The notes: generated from the letters alone by a model not told the origin. Counted from the first letter of the stretch, positions 1 through 9,967 are shown. The stretch: DNA of 64,000 nucleotides from Thalassospira lucentensis (GCF_011806425.1 NZ_JAATOV010000005.1:124001-188000); one strand, 5' to 3'. A program made the numbers and translations.

Positions 1-1650
1 CTGATTGTAGCAGGCGCAATTATTGCTGCACTACTTGTTGGGGCCTTTGGTCTAAGCGAGTTGCGGTATAACATGCTGGAAGATCGTAAGGCGAAAACGC
101 GCAACCTTGTTGATTCAACCATTTCGCTGATCAATCACTATCATGAGCTTGAGCAATCAGGTGCAATGACCAAAGAGCAAGCGCAAGAGGCCGCCGGGGC
201 GGCTGTCGGTGCGCTGCGATATGATGAAACCAACTATTTCTTCGTGTTCGATTATACGCCAGTTGTGCTCATTCATGACATCAAACCCGAGAATGTCGGC
301 AAAGATCTTTCTAACGCCAAAGACGGTGCTGGAAAACTCTACTACCGCGAAATGGCCCGTGTCGCCCAAGAAAAGGGCCAAGGGTTTGTCGACTACACCT
401 ATAAGGTGCCCAATGAGGATGCGACGCGGCCGAAATTGTCCTTTGTGAAGGCGTTCAAGCCATGGGGATGGGTTGTTGCGACCGGTATCTATATCGATGA
501 CGTCAATGCTGTCTTTATGAAAAGCTTGATGGTGATGGCCGGTGTGGCGGCGGCTGTTTTGCTGGCTGTGGTTGGTATCTCGTTGATGATCAGTCGCGGG
601 ATTACTGTTCCGCTGTTCACCATTTCCGATAACATGATCCGTCTTGCTGGCGGTGATCATAAAATCGAGGTTCTTTATACCGATCAAAAAAGTGAGATCG
701 GCGATCTTGCACGCTCGATGGAAACCTTCCGCGATAAAACCATCGAAATGGAAGAAATGCGTATTCATCGCGAAGAACAGGAACGCCGTTCTGAGGAAGA
801 AAAACGCGAAGCCTTGCGTGCGATGGCTGATAACTTTGAAGCCAGCGTTGGTCAGGTTGTTGCCCAGGTGATTGAAGCATCTGCAAATATGCAGCAATCC
901 GCCGGGGCGATGTCTGATACCGCCAAGCAGGTTGGTCAGCGGTCATCGGTGGTGTCAGCAGCATCACAAGAAATGTCGAGCAACGTCGAAACCGTGTCGG
1001 CCGCTGCCGAAGAGCTGAGCGCATCGATTGCCGAAATCAGCAATCAGGTTTCACACTCTGCCGAGATTGCCAATGGTGCCGTGCGGACATCCGAAGACAC
1101 CCATCAGAAAATCGAACTTCTGGCAGAAGCCGCCAATCAGATCGGTGAAGTGGTGGCGCTGATTACCAATATTGCCGAGCAAACCAACCTTCTGGCGCTG
1201 AATGCGACCATCGAGGCGGCGCGTGCAGGTGATGCGGGTAAGGGCTTTGCGGTTGTCGCGAACGAGGTGAAAAACCTTGCCAACCAGACCGCCAAGGCAA
1301 CTGAAGATATCCGAACACAGGTTGATGATATTCAAGTTGCAACGTCTAACGCCGTTGATGCGATTGCCGAAATTGCCCAAACCATTCGTGAATTGGATGG
1401 TTCGAGCACAACCATTTCGGCCGCAGTCGAAGAACAGGGTGCCGCCACTCAAGAAATCGCGCGGAACGTTGAACAGGCATCGCATGGCACACGCGAAGTG
1501 TCGGAAAACATCACCGGCGTTTCCACGGCCGCCGATGAGTCTGAGCAGCTTTCTGGCGAGGTTCTTGGTCTTGCGAAAGGTCTGGGTCAGCAGGCCAATG
1601 AGCTTAATAAAGCTGTTGAGGCATTCTTGGCCGAAGTGCGCAGCGCGTAA
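1..1650 (+). CDS. Methyl-accepting chemotaxis protein, Cache type (5' end cut off)
   Basis: Transmembrane chemoreceptor that would signal to CheA/CheW. The reading frame is open from the first base, so the N-terminus lies outside the window; the homologous receptor at 3407 suggests only about 14 residues are missing. The fragment starts inside TM1, followed by a periplasmic single-Cache domain (about residues 25-175, ending in the typical [14 protein letters not shown]). TM2 and HAMP follow (about 176-255), then a long cytoplasmic signalling domain with the conserved hairpin tip [18 protein letters not shown]. There is no C-terminal NWETF-type CheR tether; it ends AEVRSA, as does its neighbour. 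Ligand unknown; Cache domains of this kind often bind small organic acids or amines, which is family knowledge only. Confidence 0.95.
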   Translation: MIVAGAIIAALLVGAFGLSELRYNMLEDRKAKTRNLVDSTISLINHYHELEQSGAMTKEQAQEAAGAAVGALRYDETNYFFVFDYTPVVLIHDIKPENVGKDLSNAKDGAGKLYYREMARVAQEKGQGFVDYTYKVPNEDATRPKLSFVKAFKPWGWVVATGIYIDDVNAVFMKSLMVMAGVAAAVLLAVVGISLMISRGITVPLFTISDNMIRLAGGDHKIEVLYTDQKSEIGDLARSMETFRDKTIEMEEMRIHREEQERRSEEEKREALRAMADNFEASVGQVVAQVIEASANMQQSAGAMSDTAKQVGQRSSVVSAASQEMSSNVETVSAAAEELSASIAEISNQVSHSAEIANGAVRTSEDTHQKIELLAEAANQIGEVVALITNIAEQTNLLALNATIEAARAGDAGKGFAVVANEVKNLANQTAKATEDIRTQVDDIQVATSNAVDAIAEIAQTIRELDGSSTTISAAVEEQGAATQEIARNVEQASHGTREVSENITGVSTAADESEQLSGEVLGLAKGLGQQANELNKAVEAFLAEVRSA

Positions 1651-1676
1651 TTTCGCTCAACCATCACATATATAAT

Positions 1677-1712
1677 AAGCCGCCAGCCGTTTGTTCGGTT
1701 GGCGGCTTTTTC
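1677..1712 (+). terminator. Rho-independent terminator of first MCP
   Basis: An 11-bp stem GCCGCCAGCCG / CGGTTGGCGGC with one G-T wobble and a short loop is followed by TTTTTC. It lies 27 bases after the stop codon. An almost identical copy follows the second receptor at 5126. Confidence 0.9.
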
Positions 1713-1770
1713 TGTGCGACATTTTAAGTGGGGTGGTTCCGCCGCCGCGCTTTGCCCCGTTACAGTAAAG

Positions 1771-2937
1771 TTATTTGGTTAAGGTTTTGATCGTTTCGAT
1801 CATGTCCGTGAAATAGGGGTTCCAGGTTAACCGGCCATGGTATTTACCGGGCTCGGTATAGCCCCATGCACTGCGCCAGAGTTTGCTGCGATCCGATGGG
1901 CGTTCAATTTCTTCCTGACCGTTTTCAATAAAAACAAAACTGCCATTGATCCCGTAATAGGGGTTTTCGGGCGAAAACAGCGCACTGAGATGTGAGAAAT
2001 TGCTGATCTGTTGGTCGGGCAGGTTGCTGTTAAGGCTGCTTACCCGGCTGTCGATGCTTGGTGCGGGGGCTTGTCCGTACCAGATAAAGCGCGATGCCGG
2101 GTGGGTGAAATCCGTTTCAAACCGTTGAAGCATTGCGGGCGGATCAAGCACGCTGTCATCTGCACTCATGGTGACAAGGGCTGGCCTGTCGAATGGTTGT
2201 GCATCAAGGGCGTCATCCGCGTCGGCGACACTGCGGTAATAAAGCACAGAAGCCTTGGTCGACAGGGATTGATAGTTGATGACATTGTCTTCCGGGTCGA
2301 CATCAATCCAATCCCAAAGATACTGAATGACCGGGGTCAGGAATAACAAATTGGTGCCTGGCTCAATCCCCGGCGAAAACAGCAATAAACCGGCGATATC
2401 GCGGTTGCGGGCAGCGTAGCTTGTGACAAGATTGCCACCCGTTGAAAAGCCACCAAGCCAGACTTCATCGACGTCTTGTTCAAGAAGGGCGACCTGATGG
2501 GCAACGGCTTTTGTCCAGTCTTCATAGTCCGGGATGCTGAGGTCGGCCGGGCGTGTGCCATGGCCGGGCAGTAGCATGGATCTGGCTACCCACCCGTTTT
2601 TCGCCATTTCGCGGGCAATGTCGTGGAAATACCACGGGCTTGATCCCAAGCCATGGACAAAGAGGACGCCGCGAGTTGGGGCATTGGAAGCGTCGGTTTC
2701 GGGGCGAATTTCAAATGGAATGTTGCGCGCAATTTCCATTTCGTGGTCCGCGGTCAAAAAAACACGATGGGTCGAAATCCAATCACGGGTTTCCGAAACA
2801 TACCCCCGAAAGCTGTCTTGCATGTAGGGCGCAATACCGGGCGACTGTTGGTAAAGAGCGGTGTCAGGCGGTGTCGCGCAAGAAGCAAGAAAGGCCGCAG
2901 GGAGTAGGGCCAAGAGGATGGTGCGGATTGGGCGCAT
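1771..2937 (-). CDS. Lipoprotein alpha/beta hydrolase (serine esterase/lipase-like)
   Basis: Probable membrane-anchored esterase or lysophospholipase-like hydrolase of 388 aa. I chose the start at 2937 because AAAGGA precedes it by 8 nt and the protein then begins with a lipoprotein signal ending in the lipobox LASC (Cys 20). An upstream in-frame ATG at 2982 is possible but leaves an odd N-terminus. The fold is shown by the oxyanion HGLG (about 95-98), the nucleophile elbow GFSTGG (Ser 165), a late Asp in SADDSVLDP and a His in NFSHLS. Substrate unknown. It is transcribed convergently with the first chemoreceptor and sits between two receptor paralogues, so it probably predates or interrupted the duplication. 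Confidence 0.85.
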   Translation of the reverse strand: MRPIRTILLALLPAAFLASCATPPDTALYQQSPGIAPYMQDSFRGYVSETRDWISTHRVFLTADHEMEIARNIPFEIRPETDASNAPTRGVLFVHGLGSSPWYFHDIAREMAKNGWVARSMLLPGHGTRPADLSIPDYEDWTKAVAHQVALLEQDVDEVWLGGFSTGGNLVTSYAARNRDIAGLLLFSPGIEPGTNLLFLTPVIQYLWDWIDVDPEDNVINYQSLSTKASVLYYRSVADADDALDAQPFDRPALVTMSADDSVLDPPAMLQRFETDFTHPASRFIWYGQAPAPSIDSRVSSLNSNLPDQQISNFSHLSALFSPENPYYGINGSFVFIENGQEEIERPSDRSKLWRSAWGYTEPGKYHGRLTWNPYFTDMIETIKTLTK

Positions 2938-3406
2938 GAAGTTTCCTTTGGCCGGGTCGTCGGACGGATTACGCGTGTTCATTGACAGACTGTTCTTATG
3001 CCGTGGTCCGGAAGTTTAACCATGTGAAATGGTTTTGTCTTGCCTGACTAAATTTGTGCGGGCTTAGCGTGTTTCGGACCGGCAGATTAAGGGGGCTGGT
3101 GACGTCGTTATCGCTACGGCACGATAGGCGAAGGTGTCTTTTCTTAAGTGTTTCTAAGGAAATAGAAATTTCACAAAATTTTGGCGAAGTTTCTTGCGGG
3201 GCGGTTTGTTTTAGTAATACTTTAGTCGTGTCTAAATGTGAGTGTTCGTGAATAAGTTACGGGCGGCAGATGAATGTTAAAAGTCTGGATTTTCCCTTGG
3301 GGGGTAACTTTGGCGCCAGATCATCTCGGGACCTTAAAAGAAAACCGCGAATATTCTTTCCCTATGCGTGCGCGCACCACACAACAATCCTTTAGTGAGA
3401 TTAAGA
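2938..3406. other. Intergenic region, no gene seen
   Basis: About 470 bases between divergent genes. An open frame at 3054-3251 has no ribosome site or recognisable product and is disregarded. The stretch presumably holds promoters for the hydrolase and the second chemoreceptor; I could not pick out a convincing box. Confidence 0.6.
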
Positions 3407-5101
3407 ATGCTTAGGTTAGGGTCTATCAAGATCGGCACGCGTTTGCTGCTGATCGTTGCGGCTGCGATTGTTGCCGCCCTCTTGGTCGGGGCATTTGGCC
3501 TTTATGAGCTGAAAAGCAATATGCTTGAAGATCGCAAGACAAAAACGCGTGACCTTGTTGAAGTTGCAATCACCACGGCCGAATATTATCACGACCGCGA
3601 GCTTGCCGGCGAAATGACGGCAGAAGAAGCGCAGAAAACTGCAGCGGCGGTCATTTCGAATATGCGCTATGCAGGCGGCACCAACTATTTCTTCGCCTTT
3701 GATGATACACCAACCATGGTGTTCCACGGTCTTAAGCCGGATCTGGCAGGGCGCGATCTGCGCAACGCAAAAGACGGTGCAGGCAAAAAGCACTACATCG
3801 CTTTTGTCGAAATGGCGAAAAAGAACGGTCAGGGATTTGTTGATTATACCTTTAAGGACCCGGATATCAGTGGAACACGTGCGAAACTCTCGTTTGTGAA
3901 AGAGTTCAAGCCGTGGAATTGGATCATTGCCACCGGGATCTACATTGATGACGTTAATGCCGTCTTTATGAGAAGCCTGATGGTGATGTCTGGTGTGGCA
4001 GCGGCTGTTTTGCTGGTGGTTGTCGCCGTCGCATTGATGATCAGCCGTGGCATTGCTGTACCGCTATTTTCCATTTCCGATAATATGCTGAAACTGGCGG
4101 GCGGTGATCACAACATTGAGGTCGATTATACCGACCAGAAAAGCGAGATCGGTGATCTGGCCCGTGCGATGGAAATTTTCCGCGAAAAAACCATCGAAAT
4201 GGAACAAATGCGTGTTCAGCGTGAAGAGCAGGAACGTCGCGCAGAACAAGAAAAACGCGATGCGCTGCGTGCCATGGCGGACAATTTCGAAGCAACGGTT
4301 GGTCAGGTGGTCGCGCAAGTTATCCAAGCATCGGGTAACATGCAAACATCTGCCAATGCGATGACGCATACCGCAAAACAGGTTGGCGAACGCTCGACCG
4401 TGGTTTCGGCGGCCTCGCAACAGATGGCATCGAACGTCGAAACAGTGTCTGCGGCGGCAGAGGAACTTAGCACCTCGATTGGGGAAATCAGCAATCAGGT
4501 TGCGCAATCCTCCTCTATTGCCAACGGCGCTGTGCGGACATCCGAAGAAACCCATCAGAAAATTGAACTTCTGGCGGATGCAGCCAATCAGATTGGCGAA
4601 GTCGTTTCGTTGATTACCACGATTGCGGAACAAACCAATTTGCTGGCCCTGAACGCGACGATTGAAGCCGCACGTGCCGGTGATGCGGGCAAAGGCTTTG
4701 CTGTTGTTGCCAACGAGGTCAAAAACCTGGCCAGCCAGACCGGCCGCGCAACCGAAGATATCCGCTCGCAGGTCGAAGGTATTCAGGTGGCGACCCGAAA
4801 TGCGGTCGAGGCAATTGGGGAAATTGCGGAAACCATTCGCCGTTTGGATGGTTCGACCACAACCATCGCAGCCGCCGTTGAAGAGCAGGGGGCCGCAACC
4901 GATGAAATTGCCCGCAACGTAGAGCAGGCAGCCCAAGGGACGCGTGAAGTCACCGAAAACATCACAGGTGTTTCCTCGGCGGCGGATGAGTCTGAACAGC
5001 TTTCTGGCGAGGTTCTTGGCCTTTCCAAAGGCCTGGGCGAGCAGGCAGCTCAGCTTAATAAGGCGGTTGAGCAGTTCCTTGCGGAAGTGCGCAGCGCGTA
5101 G
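3407..5101 (+). CDS. Methyl-accepting chemotaxis protein, Cache type (paralogue of first MCP)
   Basis: Full-length 564-aa receptor with TM1 (about 10-32), periplasmic Cache domain (about 35-180, with [14 protein letters not shown]), TM2, HAMP and MCP signalling domain with [21 protein letters not shown] 3407 is chosen because it gives a compact N-terminus leading straight into TM1; a GTG at 3368 would add 13 residues. It is closely similar to the receptor at the window start along the whole length, with the differences concentrated in the first half of the Cache domain and near identity in the signalling tip. The two are tandem paralogues that may detect different ligands through the same cytoplasmic output. 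Confidence 0.95.
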   Translation: MLRLGSIKIGTRLLLIVAAAIVAALLVGAFGLYELKSNMLEDRKTKTRDLVEVAITTAEYYHDRELAGEMTAEEAQKTAAAVISNMRYAGGTNYFFAFDDTPTMVFHGLKPDLAGRDLRNAKDGAGKKHYIAFVEMAKKNGQGFVDYTFKDPDISGTRAKLSFVKEFKPWNWIIATGIYIDDVNAVFMRSLMVMSGVAAAVLLVVVAVALMISRGIAVPLFSISDNMLKLAGGDHNIEVDYTDQKSEIGDLARAMEIFREKTIEMEQMRVQREEQERRAEQEKRDALRAMADNFEATVGQVVAQVIQASGNMQTSANAMTHTAKQVGERSTVVSAASQQMASNVETVSAAAEELSTSIGEISNQVAQSSSIANGAVRTSEETHQKIELLADAANQIGEVVSLITTIAEQTNLLALNATIEAARAGDAGKGFAVVANEVKNLASQTGRATEDIRSQVEGIQVATRNAVEAIGEIAETIRRLDGSTTTIAAAVEEQGAATDEIARNVEQAAQGTREVTENITGVSSAADESEQLSGEVLGLSKGLGEQAAQLNKAVEQFLAEVRSA

Positions 5102-5125
5102 TTTCGCCCATCCATCACACATATA

Positions 5126-5165
5126 AAAAGCCGCCAGCCGTTTGTTCGGTTGGCGGCTTTTTTGT
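5126..5165. terminator. Terminator of second MCP (duplicate of 1677-1712)
   Basis: AAAAAGCCGCCAGCCG pairs with CGGTTGGCGGCTTTTTT. Stem, loop and the following TGTGCGACATTTTA match the copy after the first receptor. The A-rich 5' flank would also allow termination of the convergent GTPase gene, which ends at 5174. Confidence 0.9.
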
Positions 5166-5173
5166 GCGACATT

Positions 5174-6418
5174 TTATGCGGCTTGGTTGCCCCAGCGTGG
5201 GAACGGGTCTGGCAAGTCTTTGTATTTTTCGGGTACGAATTTTCCGGACAAGGATGTTTCGTCTTCATCAATCAGGCAGGCGGCCAGTCGTTCGCGCAAT
5301 TTGGCTTCGTTCATTTGATCGGCAAGGCCGATGAAAACGATTTCCTGTCGGCGGTCGCCAAAAATCGGATCCCAATTTGATAAAACGCGATCACGCCATT
5401 CATTGTTATCGGGCCAGCGATCCCGTGGTACGGCACACCACCACGTTCCCAATGCTTCGTTTTTAACTGCTGCCCCGGCTTGACTTAGTTCCCCCACCCA
5501 GTTTGGGCGTGTCGCCAGCCAAAAGTGACCCTTTGCGCGAACCACGCCGGGCCATTCACTGTTGATGAAGTTATGAAACCGTTCGGGTTCAAACGGAAGC
5601 GACGTACGGAAGGTGAAGCTTTTAATGCCGTATTCTTCGGTTTCGGGCACGTGATCGGCAAAACCATAGAGCTCTTTGGCCCATAAAGGATGATCTTGCG
5701 CGCGTTCAAAATCGAACAAACCGGTATTTAGAATGTCTTTCGGATTAACCTTGCCATGATCGGTTTCAATGATGCGGGCATCTGCGTTCAGCGCACGAAT
5801 GATGCCCAGCACTATTTTGCGTTCGTCGGCTGCGATCAGATCAAGCTTATTTAGGACAATGACATCGGCAAATTCGATTTGATCAACCAGAAGATCGACA
5901 ATGCTTCGGTCATCATCTTCGCCAAGGCTTTCACCGCGATCATTTAAAAAATCGGTTGAGCTGTAATCAGCAATCATCCGGGCCCCATCAACGACGGTGA
6001 CCATTGTATCAAGCGTTGCAACGTCACTAAGGGACGCGCCATGTTCATCGCGAAAATCAAATGTCGCAGCCACGGGAAGTGGTTCTGAGATGCCAGTAGA
6101 TTCGATCAAAAGATAATCAAACCGGTTGGTCTCAGACAGACGGCGCACCTCGGCAAGTAAGTCATCGCGTAAGGTACAGCAGATGCAGCCATTGGTCATT
6201 TCGACAAGCTTTTCATCCATGGTCGAAAGTTCTGCACCCCCGTCACGGATGAGGTCGGCATCAATGTTCACGTCACTCATGTCGTTGACGATTACTGCGA
6301 CCTTTAGCCCGTCGCGATTATTTAAAACGTGATTGAGCAGGGTGGTCTTACCTGCGCCCAAAAAACCCGACAAGACGGTAACCGGAAGACGTTTATCTGC
6401 CACGCGATCAAACTCCAT
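5174..6418 (-). CDS. COG0523 (CobW/ZigA-type) GTP-dependent zinc metallochaperone
   Basis: P-loop GTPase of the G3E/COG0523 family, about 414 aa, thought to deliver zinc to client enzymes under zinc starvation. Visible motifs: Walker [11 protein letters not shown] (about 17-26), metal-binding NGCICCTLR (CxCC), ESTGISEP (switch/Walker B region) and the NKLD base-recognition motif. A CobW C-terminal domain follows. An ATG at 6454 is in frame but lies inside the regulatory palindrome at 6433-6454, so I prefer the ATG at 6418. A GTG 18 nt further in, preceded by GGAG, is another option. The palindrome matches Zur operators, which supports a zinc-linked role over cobalamin synthesis. It ends next to the bidirectional MCP terminator. 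Confidence 0.9.
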   Translation of the reverse strand: MEFDRVADKRLPVTVLSGFLGAGKTTLLNHVLNNRDGLKVAVIVNDMSDVNIDADLIRDGGAELSTMDEKLVEMTNGCICCTLRDDLLAEVRRLSETNRFDYLLIESTGISEPLPVAATFDFRDEHGASLSDVATLDTMVTVVDGARMIADYSSTDFLNDRGESLGEDDDRSIVDLLVDQIEFADVIVLNKLDLIAADERKIVLGIIRALNADARIIETDHGKVNPKDILNTGLFDFERAQDHPLWAKELYGFADHVPETEEYGIKSFTFRTSLPFEPERFHNFINSEWPGVVRAKGHFWLATRPNWVGELSQAGAAVKNEALGTWWCAVPRDRWPDNNEWRDRVLSNWDPIFGDRRQEIVFIGLADQMNEAKLRERLAACLIDEDETSLSGKFVPEKYKDLPDPFPRWGNQAA

Positions 6419-6432
6419 AAAACGGCATGAAT

Positions 6433-6454
6433 ATGTTATGTTATAACGTAACAT
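6433..6454. promoter_or_regulatory. Zur-box-like palindrome
   Basis: A 22-nt inverted repeat, symmetric except for one mismatched pair, with core GTTATAAC and outer arms ATGTTA / TAACAT. It lies 15 nt upstream of the chosen start of the COG0523 GTPase. Its form fits the Zur consensus of proteobacteria (TGTTATANTATAACA-like), suggesting repression when zinc is replete. Confidence 0.8.
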
Positions 6455-6497
6455 TTATGCGATATGGTTTTTCGATGCAATCAAATTCATTCAAAAC

Positions 6498-6526
6498 AAA
6501 ACCCCGCCGGAACATGGCGGGGTTTT
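6498..6526 (-). terminator. Terminator of glutathione transferase gene
   Basis: AAAACCCCGCC pairs perfectly with GGCGGGGTTTT around a 7-nt loop; on the minus strand it is followed by a T-rich tail. It lies just beyond the GST stop codon. Confidence 0.85.
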
Positions 6527-6559
6527 GGTGGCCTTATAGATGAAGCAGTAAGCTTCGTA

Positions 6560-7249
6560 TTATGTTTTCGAGGTCTGACCAAACAGGACTTTTTTGTCTT
6601 CTTCGGTCATCTCACCGGAGCGCAATCCTTCGCCTGCTTTATAGGCGGCAATCGTTGCAGGACGTGCTTGGATGGCATCAAACCAACGCTTGAGATCCGG
6701 GAAGTCGTTCAGGTCTTGCTGCTGCTTTTCGTGGGAAACAATCCACGGATAGCACGCCATATCGGCAATGCTGTAATCACCACCAGCAATGAATTCACGT
6801 CCGGTAAGGCGCTTATTGAGCACACCGTACAGACGGTTGGTTTCATTGACATAGCGGGTGATCGCATAGGGGATTTTTTCGGGGGCGTAGGTGCCGAAAT
6901 GGTGATTTTGTCCGGCCATCGGGCCAAGTCCGCCCATCTGCCAGAACAGCCATTCCATCACGGTTTTACGACCGCGCACATCTGTCGGCAGGAACTTGCC
7001 CGTTTTTTCCGCCAGGTATTGTAAAATTGCGCCGGACTCAAACACCGTGATGGGATCACCACCATCGGCCGGATCATTATCAATGATCGCAGGCATGCGG
7101 TTGTTGGGTGAAAATGCCAGGAATTCCGGCTTGAACTGGTCTCCAGCGCCGATATTGATCGGATGGATTTTATAATCCAGTCCCGCTTCTTCCAGAAATA
7201 GCGTGATTTTGTGGCCGTTCGGGGTCGGCCAGTAATAAAGATCAATCAT
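6560..7249 (-). CDS. Glutathione S-transferase family protein (YfcG/YghU-like)
   Basis: A 229-aa cytosolic GST. The N-terminal thioredoxin-like domain (about 1-85) begins LYYWPTPNGHK and carries the glutathione-site stretch NNRMPAI with a later VFESGAI. The alpha-helical C-terminal domain (about 95-215) contains WLFWQMGGLGPMAGQ, typical of YfcG/YghU (nu-class) proteins, which use glutathione in disulfide-bond reductase reactions. An AAAGGAG site lies upstream of the ATG. The neighbouring divergent gene is another GST of related but distinct type. Substrate cannot be told from sequence. Confidence 0.9.
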   Translation of the reverse strand: MIDLYYWPTPNGHKITLFLEEAGLDYKIHPINIGAGDQFKPEFLAFSPNNRMPAIIDNDPADGGDPITVFESGAILQYLAEKTGKFLPTDVRGRKTVMEWLFWQMGGLGPMAGQNHHFGTYAPEKIPYAITRYVNETNRLYGVLNKRLTGREFIAGGDYSIADMACYPWIVSHEKQQQDLNDFPDLKRWFDAIQARPATIAAYKAGEGLRSGEMTEEDKKVLFGQTSKT

Positions 7250-7402
7250 GGGCCAATGGCTCCTTTAGGGCTTTGATAGTGGCAAATCAGATAATCAGAG
7301 CTTGCCAATTAGAAGCCTTTGGGTCAATTTAAAACGATCATTCCAAAACGTAACGCGGGGTCACAGCTTTGTTTAAAAAGATGCCCGCCAAGGAGACGCC
7401 TG

Positions 7403-8095
7403 ATGATCCGCTTTTATTACCACCCAACGCCAAACCCGTTTAAAATCGCAATGATGCTTGAGGCATCGGGCCTGACCTATGAGGTCCTGCCGGTTGATAC
7501 CCGCAAAGGGCAACAGCATGACCCGGCCTTTCGGGCGATTAACCCGAATGGCAAAGTACCGGCAATTGTCGACACCGATGGACCCGGTGGTCAGGAAATT
7601 CGGGTGTTTGATTCGAACGCCATCTTGCTTTATCTCGCGGAAAAGTCCGGCAAGTTCCTTGGCAAGGCTGAGGACCGGGGTGAATTTTTGTCATGGCTGA
7701 TGTTCATTGCCACGGGCATTGGTCCATTTTCGGGGCAGGCAGTTCATTTCCAGCACGCAGCACCCGAAGGAAATGACTATGCTGTACGGCGCTATCGCAA
7801 TGAAATCGCACGCCACTATCAGGTATTCGAGGACCACATGGCAGGCCGTGACTTTGTCGTCGGGGATGATTTGACGATTGTCGATATGTCGGGCTGGGGC
7901 TGGATCGACAGGGCGCCCTTTATCTTTAAAGACCCGGACATTTTGGATCAGTATCCCAATATCAAACGCTGGTTCAAGAAAATGGATAGTCACCCCGCCG
8001 CGATAGGCGCGCGCAAGGTTGGCAGCCAATATACGTTCAAAACTGAAATGGACGAAGCCGCCAAACGCGCGATGTTCCCATCGAACTACGACTAA
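7403..8095 (+). CDS. Glutathione S-transferase family protein
   Basis: A 230-aa GST with the same architecture as its divergent neighbour: FYYHPTPNPFKIAMMLE at the N-terminus, NPNGKVPAIVDTDG and VFDSNAILLYLAEKSGKF in the thioredoxin-like half, then a helical domain. The start at 7403 follows AAGGAGA at good spacing; the open frame extends 28 codons further upstream without a ribosome site. Similarity to the YfcG/YghU group suggests glutathione-dependent redox or detoxification chemistry. It ends at a bidirectional terminator. Confidence 0.9.
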   Translation: MIRFYYHPTPNPFKIAMMLEASGLTYEVLPVDTRKGQQHDPAFRAINPNGKVPAIVDTDGPGGQEIRVFDSNAILLYLAEKSGKFLGKAEDRGEFLSWLMFIATGIGPFSGQAVHFQHAAPEGNDYAVRRYRNEIARHYQVFEDHMAGRDFVVGDDLTIVDMSGWGWIDRAPFIFKDPDILDQYPNIKRWFKKMDSHPAAIGARKVGSQYTFKTEMDEAAKRAMFPSNYD

Positions 8096-8124
8096 TCGCT
8101 TCGCGTTAAAAGCAGGCAAATACC

Positions 8125-8159
8125 AAAACACCCCCGAAACCACGTAGGGGGTGTTTTGT
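8125..8159. terminator. Bidirectional terminator between convergent genes
   Basis: AAAACACCCCC pairs with GGGGGTGTTTT around an 11-nt loop; A and T tracts on either side allow it to serve both the GST and the MFS gene. Confidence 0.85.
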
Positions 8160-8178
8160 ATTCAGATCATGTCAAAGA

Positions 8179-9519
8179 TCAGTCGCTGGTTTTTGCGCCG
8201 AACTGCTTGTTGAATTGCAGGACAAGCAGGGTGACAACGGCACCCGACAGCAAATAGGCCCCGACACCAATCAGACCAAACTGATCGCAAAGATAAAGGG
8301 CGATCAGCGGCGCAAAGCCCGCGCCAAGCAACCAAGCCAGATCGGATGTTAAGGCCGAGCCTGTATAGCGATATTCACGTTTGAAGTTAGATGCCAGTGT
8401 GCCCGCCGCCTGACCGAAGCACAGGCCAAGAACCGCAAAGCCACCCAGAACAATCATGCCTTCGTTGATGACGTTATAGGTATAAAGAAGCGGGGTCAGA
8501 AGTGCGCCGATCAGAATAATACCGGCACTGTAGCCCAGCAGGCGACGGCGGCCTAGTTGATCGGCGATGAAACCAGATGCGACAATGCCAAGTGCACAAA
8601 GCACCGCACCGACACCCTGGGTCAGCAGGAACTGCCCAGCATTGCCATTGGCATAAAGAAAGACCCATGTCAGGGCAAACACAGTGACGAGATGGAACAG
8701 TGCGTAGCTGACCAATGGCACCAAAGCGCCGAGAAGAACGGTGCGCCCGTTATGACGCAGGGTGTCGCTGATGCGCGCGGCATGCAGCTCATTCTGTTCC
8801 AGAAGGTGGCCAAATTCCGAGGTTGCCACCAAACGCAGACGGGCAAACAAGGCCACCACGTTAATGGCAAAGGCAACGAAGAACGCAAAGCGCCAGCCAA
8901 AGGCCAGGAAGTCTTCGGGGGCGAGGGTCAAAATCAGATAGGCAAACAACGTTGATGCCAGCATAAAGCCAAGCGGTGCGCCCAGCTGCGGGATCATCGC
9001 ATAGAAACCTTTGCGATTGTCCGGGGAGTTAAGTGCCAGAAGGGACGCCAACCCATCCCATGCGCCACCCCAAGCAAGCCCCTGAAGGAAGCGGAATGCG
9101 CACAGAAGATAAATCGCAAACACGCCCGACGAGGCATAGCTTGGCAAGAACGCCATAGCGGCGGTTGATCCGCCAAGCATGAACATGGCAATCGTCAGTT
9201 TAACGCCACGACCATAGGTGCGGTCGATATTCATAAAGACCAGCGAACCGACAGGGCGCGCGATAAAGGCCAAGGAGAAGATGGCAAAGGAATACATGGT
9301 GCCCATAAGTGCGGTTTCGCCGGGAAACAGCAATTGCGGGAAAACCAGCACCGATGCGATGCAATAGACAAAGAAGTCAAAGAATTCTGACGTTCGGCCA
9401 ATAATCACGCCCAGCGCGATCTGACCTGGATCATTTACATCGCCTGCGGATTGCTGGCGTGCGTCGCGTTCCAAACCTGAAGAAGTGGCGGTCGCGTAGT
9501 GTTCTGTTGCTTGGTTCAC
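8179..9519 (-). CDS. MFS transporter (metabolite:proton symporter-like)
   Basis: A 446-aa major facilitator with about twelve hydrophobic segments. It has the pattern of the metabolite:H+ symporter group (ProP/ShiA/KgtP-like): an early FFDFFVY helix, a GR-rich loop DRTYGRGVKLT between TM2 and TM3, and RFLQGLAWGGAWDG in TM4. The central loop (about 220-240) is charged. I chose the GTG at 9519, which follows AGGGAGA at normal spacing; frames upstream to 9702 lack a ribosome site and are rich in arginine. Inverted repeats just upstream at 9545-9581 suggest a dedicated repressor. Substrate unknown. Confidence 0.88.
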   Translation of the reverse strand: MNQATEHYATATSSGLERDARQQSAGDVNDPGQIALGVIIGRTSEFFDFFVYCIASVLVFPQLLFPGETALMGTMYSFAIFSLAFIARPVGSLVFMNIDRTYGRGVKLTIAMFMLGGSTAAMAFLPSYASSGVFAIYLLCAFRFLQGLAWGGAWDGLASLLALNSPDNRKGFYAMIPQLGAPLGFMLASTLFAYLILTLAPEDFLAFGWRFAFFVAFAINVVALFARLRLVATSEFGHLLEQNELHAARISDTLRHNGRTVLLGALVPLVSYALFHLVTVFALTWVFLYANGNAGQFLLTQGVGAVLCALGIVASGFIADQLGRRRLLGYSAGIILIGALLTPLLYTYNVINEGMIVLGGFAVLGLCFGQAAGTLASNFKREYRYTGSALTSDLAWLLGAGFAPLIALYLCDQFGLIGVGAYLLSGAVVTLLVLQFNKQFGAKTSD

Positions 9520-9544
9520 GCCTTGTCTCCCTAATTCTAATGTC

Positions 9545-9581
9545 GGACCGTTGGTCCAAGGCACTTTGTTCATTGGACCAA
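9545..9581. promoter_or_regulatory. Inverted-repeat operator candidate upstream of MFS gene
   Basis: GGACCGTTGGTCC is followed 13 nt later by TTGGACCAA, so that TTGGTCCAA and TTGGACCAA form an inverted pair 26-62 nt before the MFS start. The position suits a repressor site in the promoter or leader. No regulator gene is adjacent. Confidence 0.4.
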
Positions 9582-9695
9582 AATCCCTTCTACGCCGTCG
9601 CGTGAAGTTTTGATCGAGTCTAGTATAGACATGTGAATTGCAAACGTCAGTGTCAATTATTGTTCTGCATTGCACAACGTTAGGTTTATGCAAAC

Positions 9696-9709
9696 ATGAC
9701 AATTGTCAT
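9696..9709. promoter_or_regulatory. Perfect 14-bp palindrome in cyoA-MFS intergenic region
   Basis: ATGACAATTGTCAT is a perfect palindrome in the 448-base gap between the MFS gene and cyoA. It could be an operator for either side. The rest of the gap (9520-9967) shows no convincing gene. Confidence 0.3.
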
Positions 9710-9967
9710 TAAGACCCAGCCATGCGTGGCGGATATCTTGACATTGTTGCGACGCAGCTATAGCACTTCCCGCAAGTTCACACCCTGGCAGGTTTTTGAA
9801 AAAAATTTGCTGTTTTTGTGTCCTTTCCGTGGATGTTTAGGATTATTATTCCTATATGCGTTGCGGTGGGGTACGACGTGTGACGGTCTTCACTGGATCG
9901 TTATGCGGCTTGCAGGCATATGGTTGTCTGTGAGAACAACTTCCAGAAACTGACAAAGTACAATCGC

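Noticed and set aside
4064-5122. Long antisense open frame (352 codons) over the second chemoreceptor
   Set aside because: Cys/Arg/Asn-rich translation without family features; the same kind of frame appears opposite the first receptor. It is a shadow of the MCP codon pattern.
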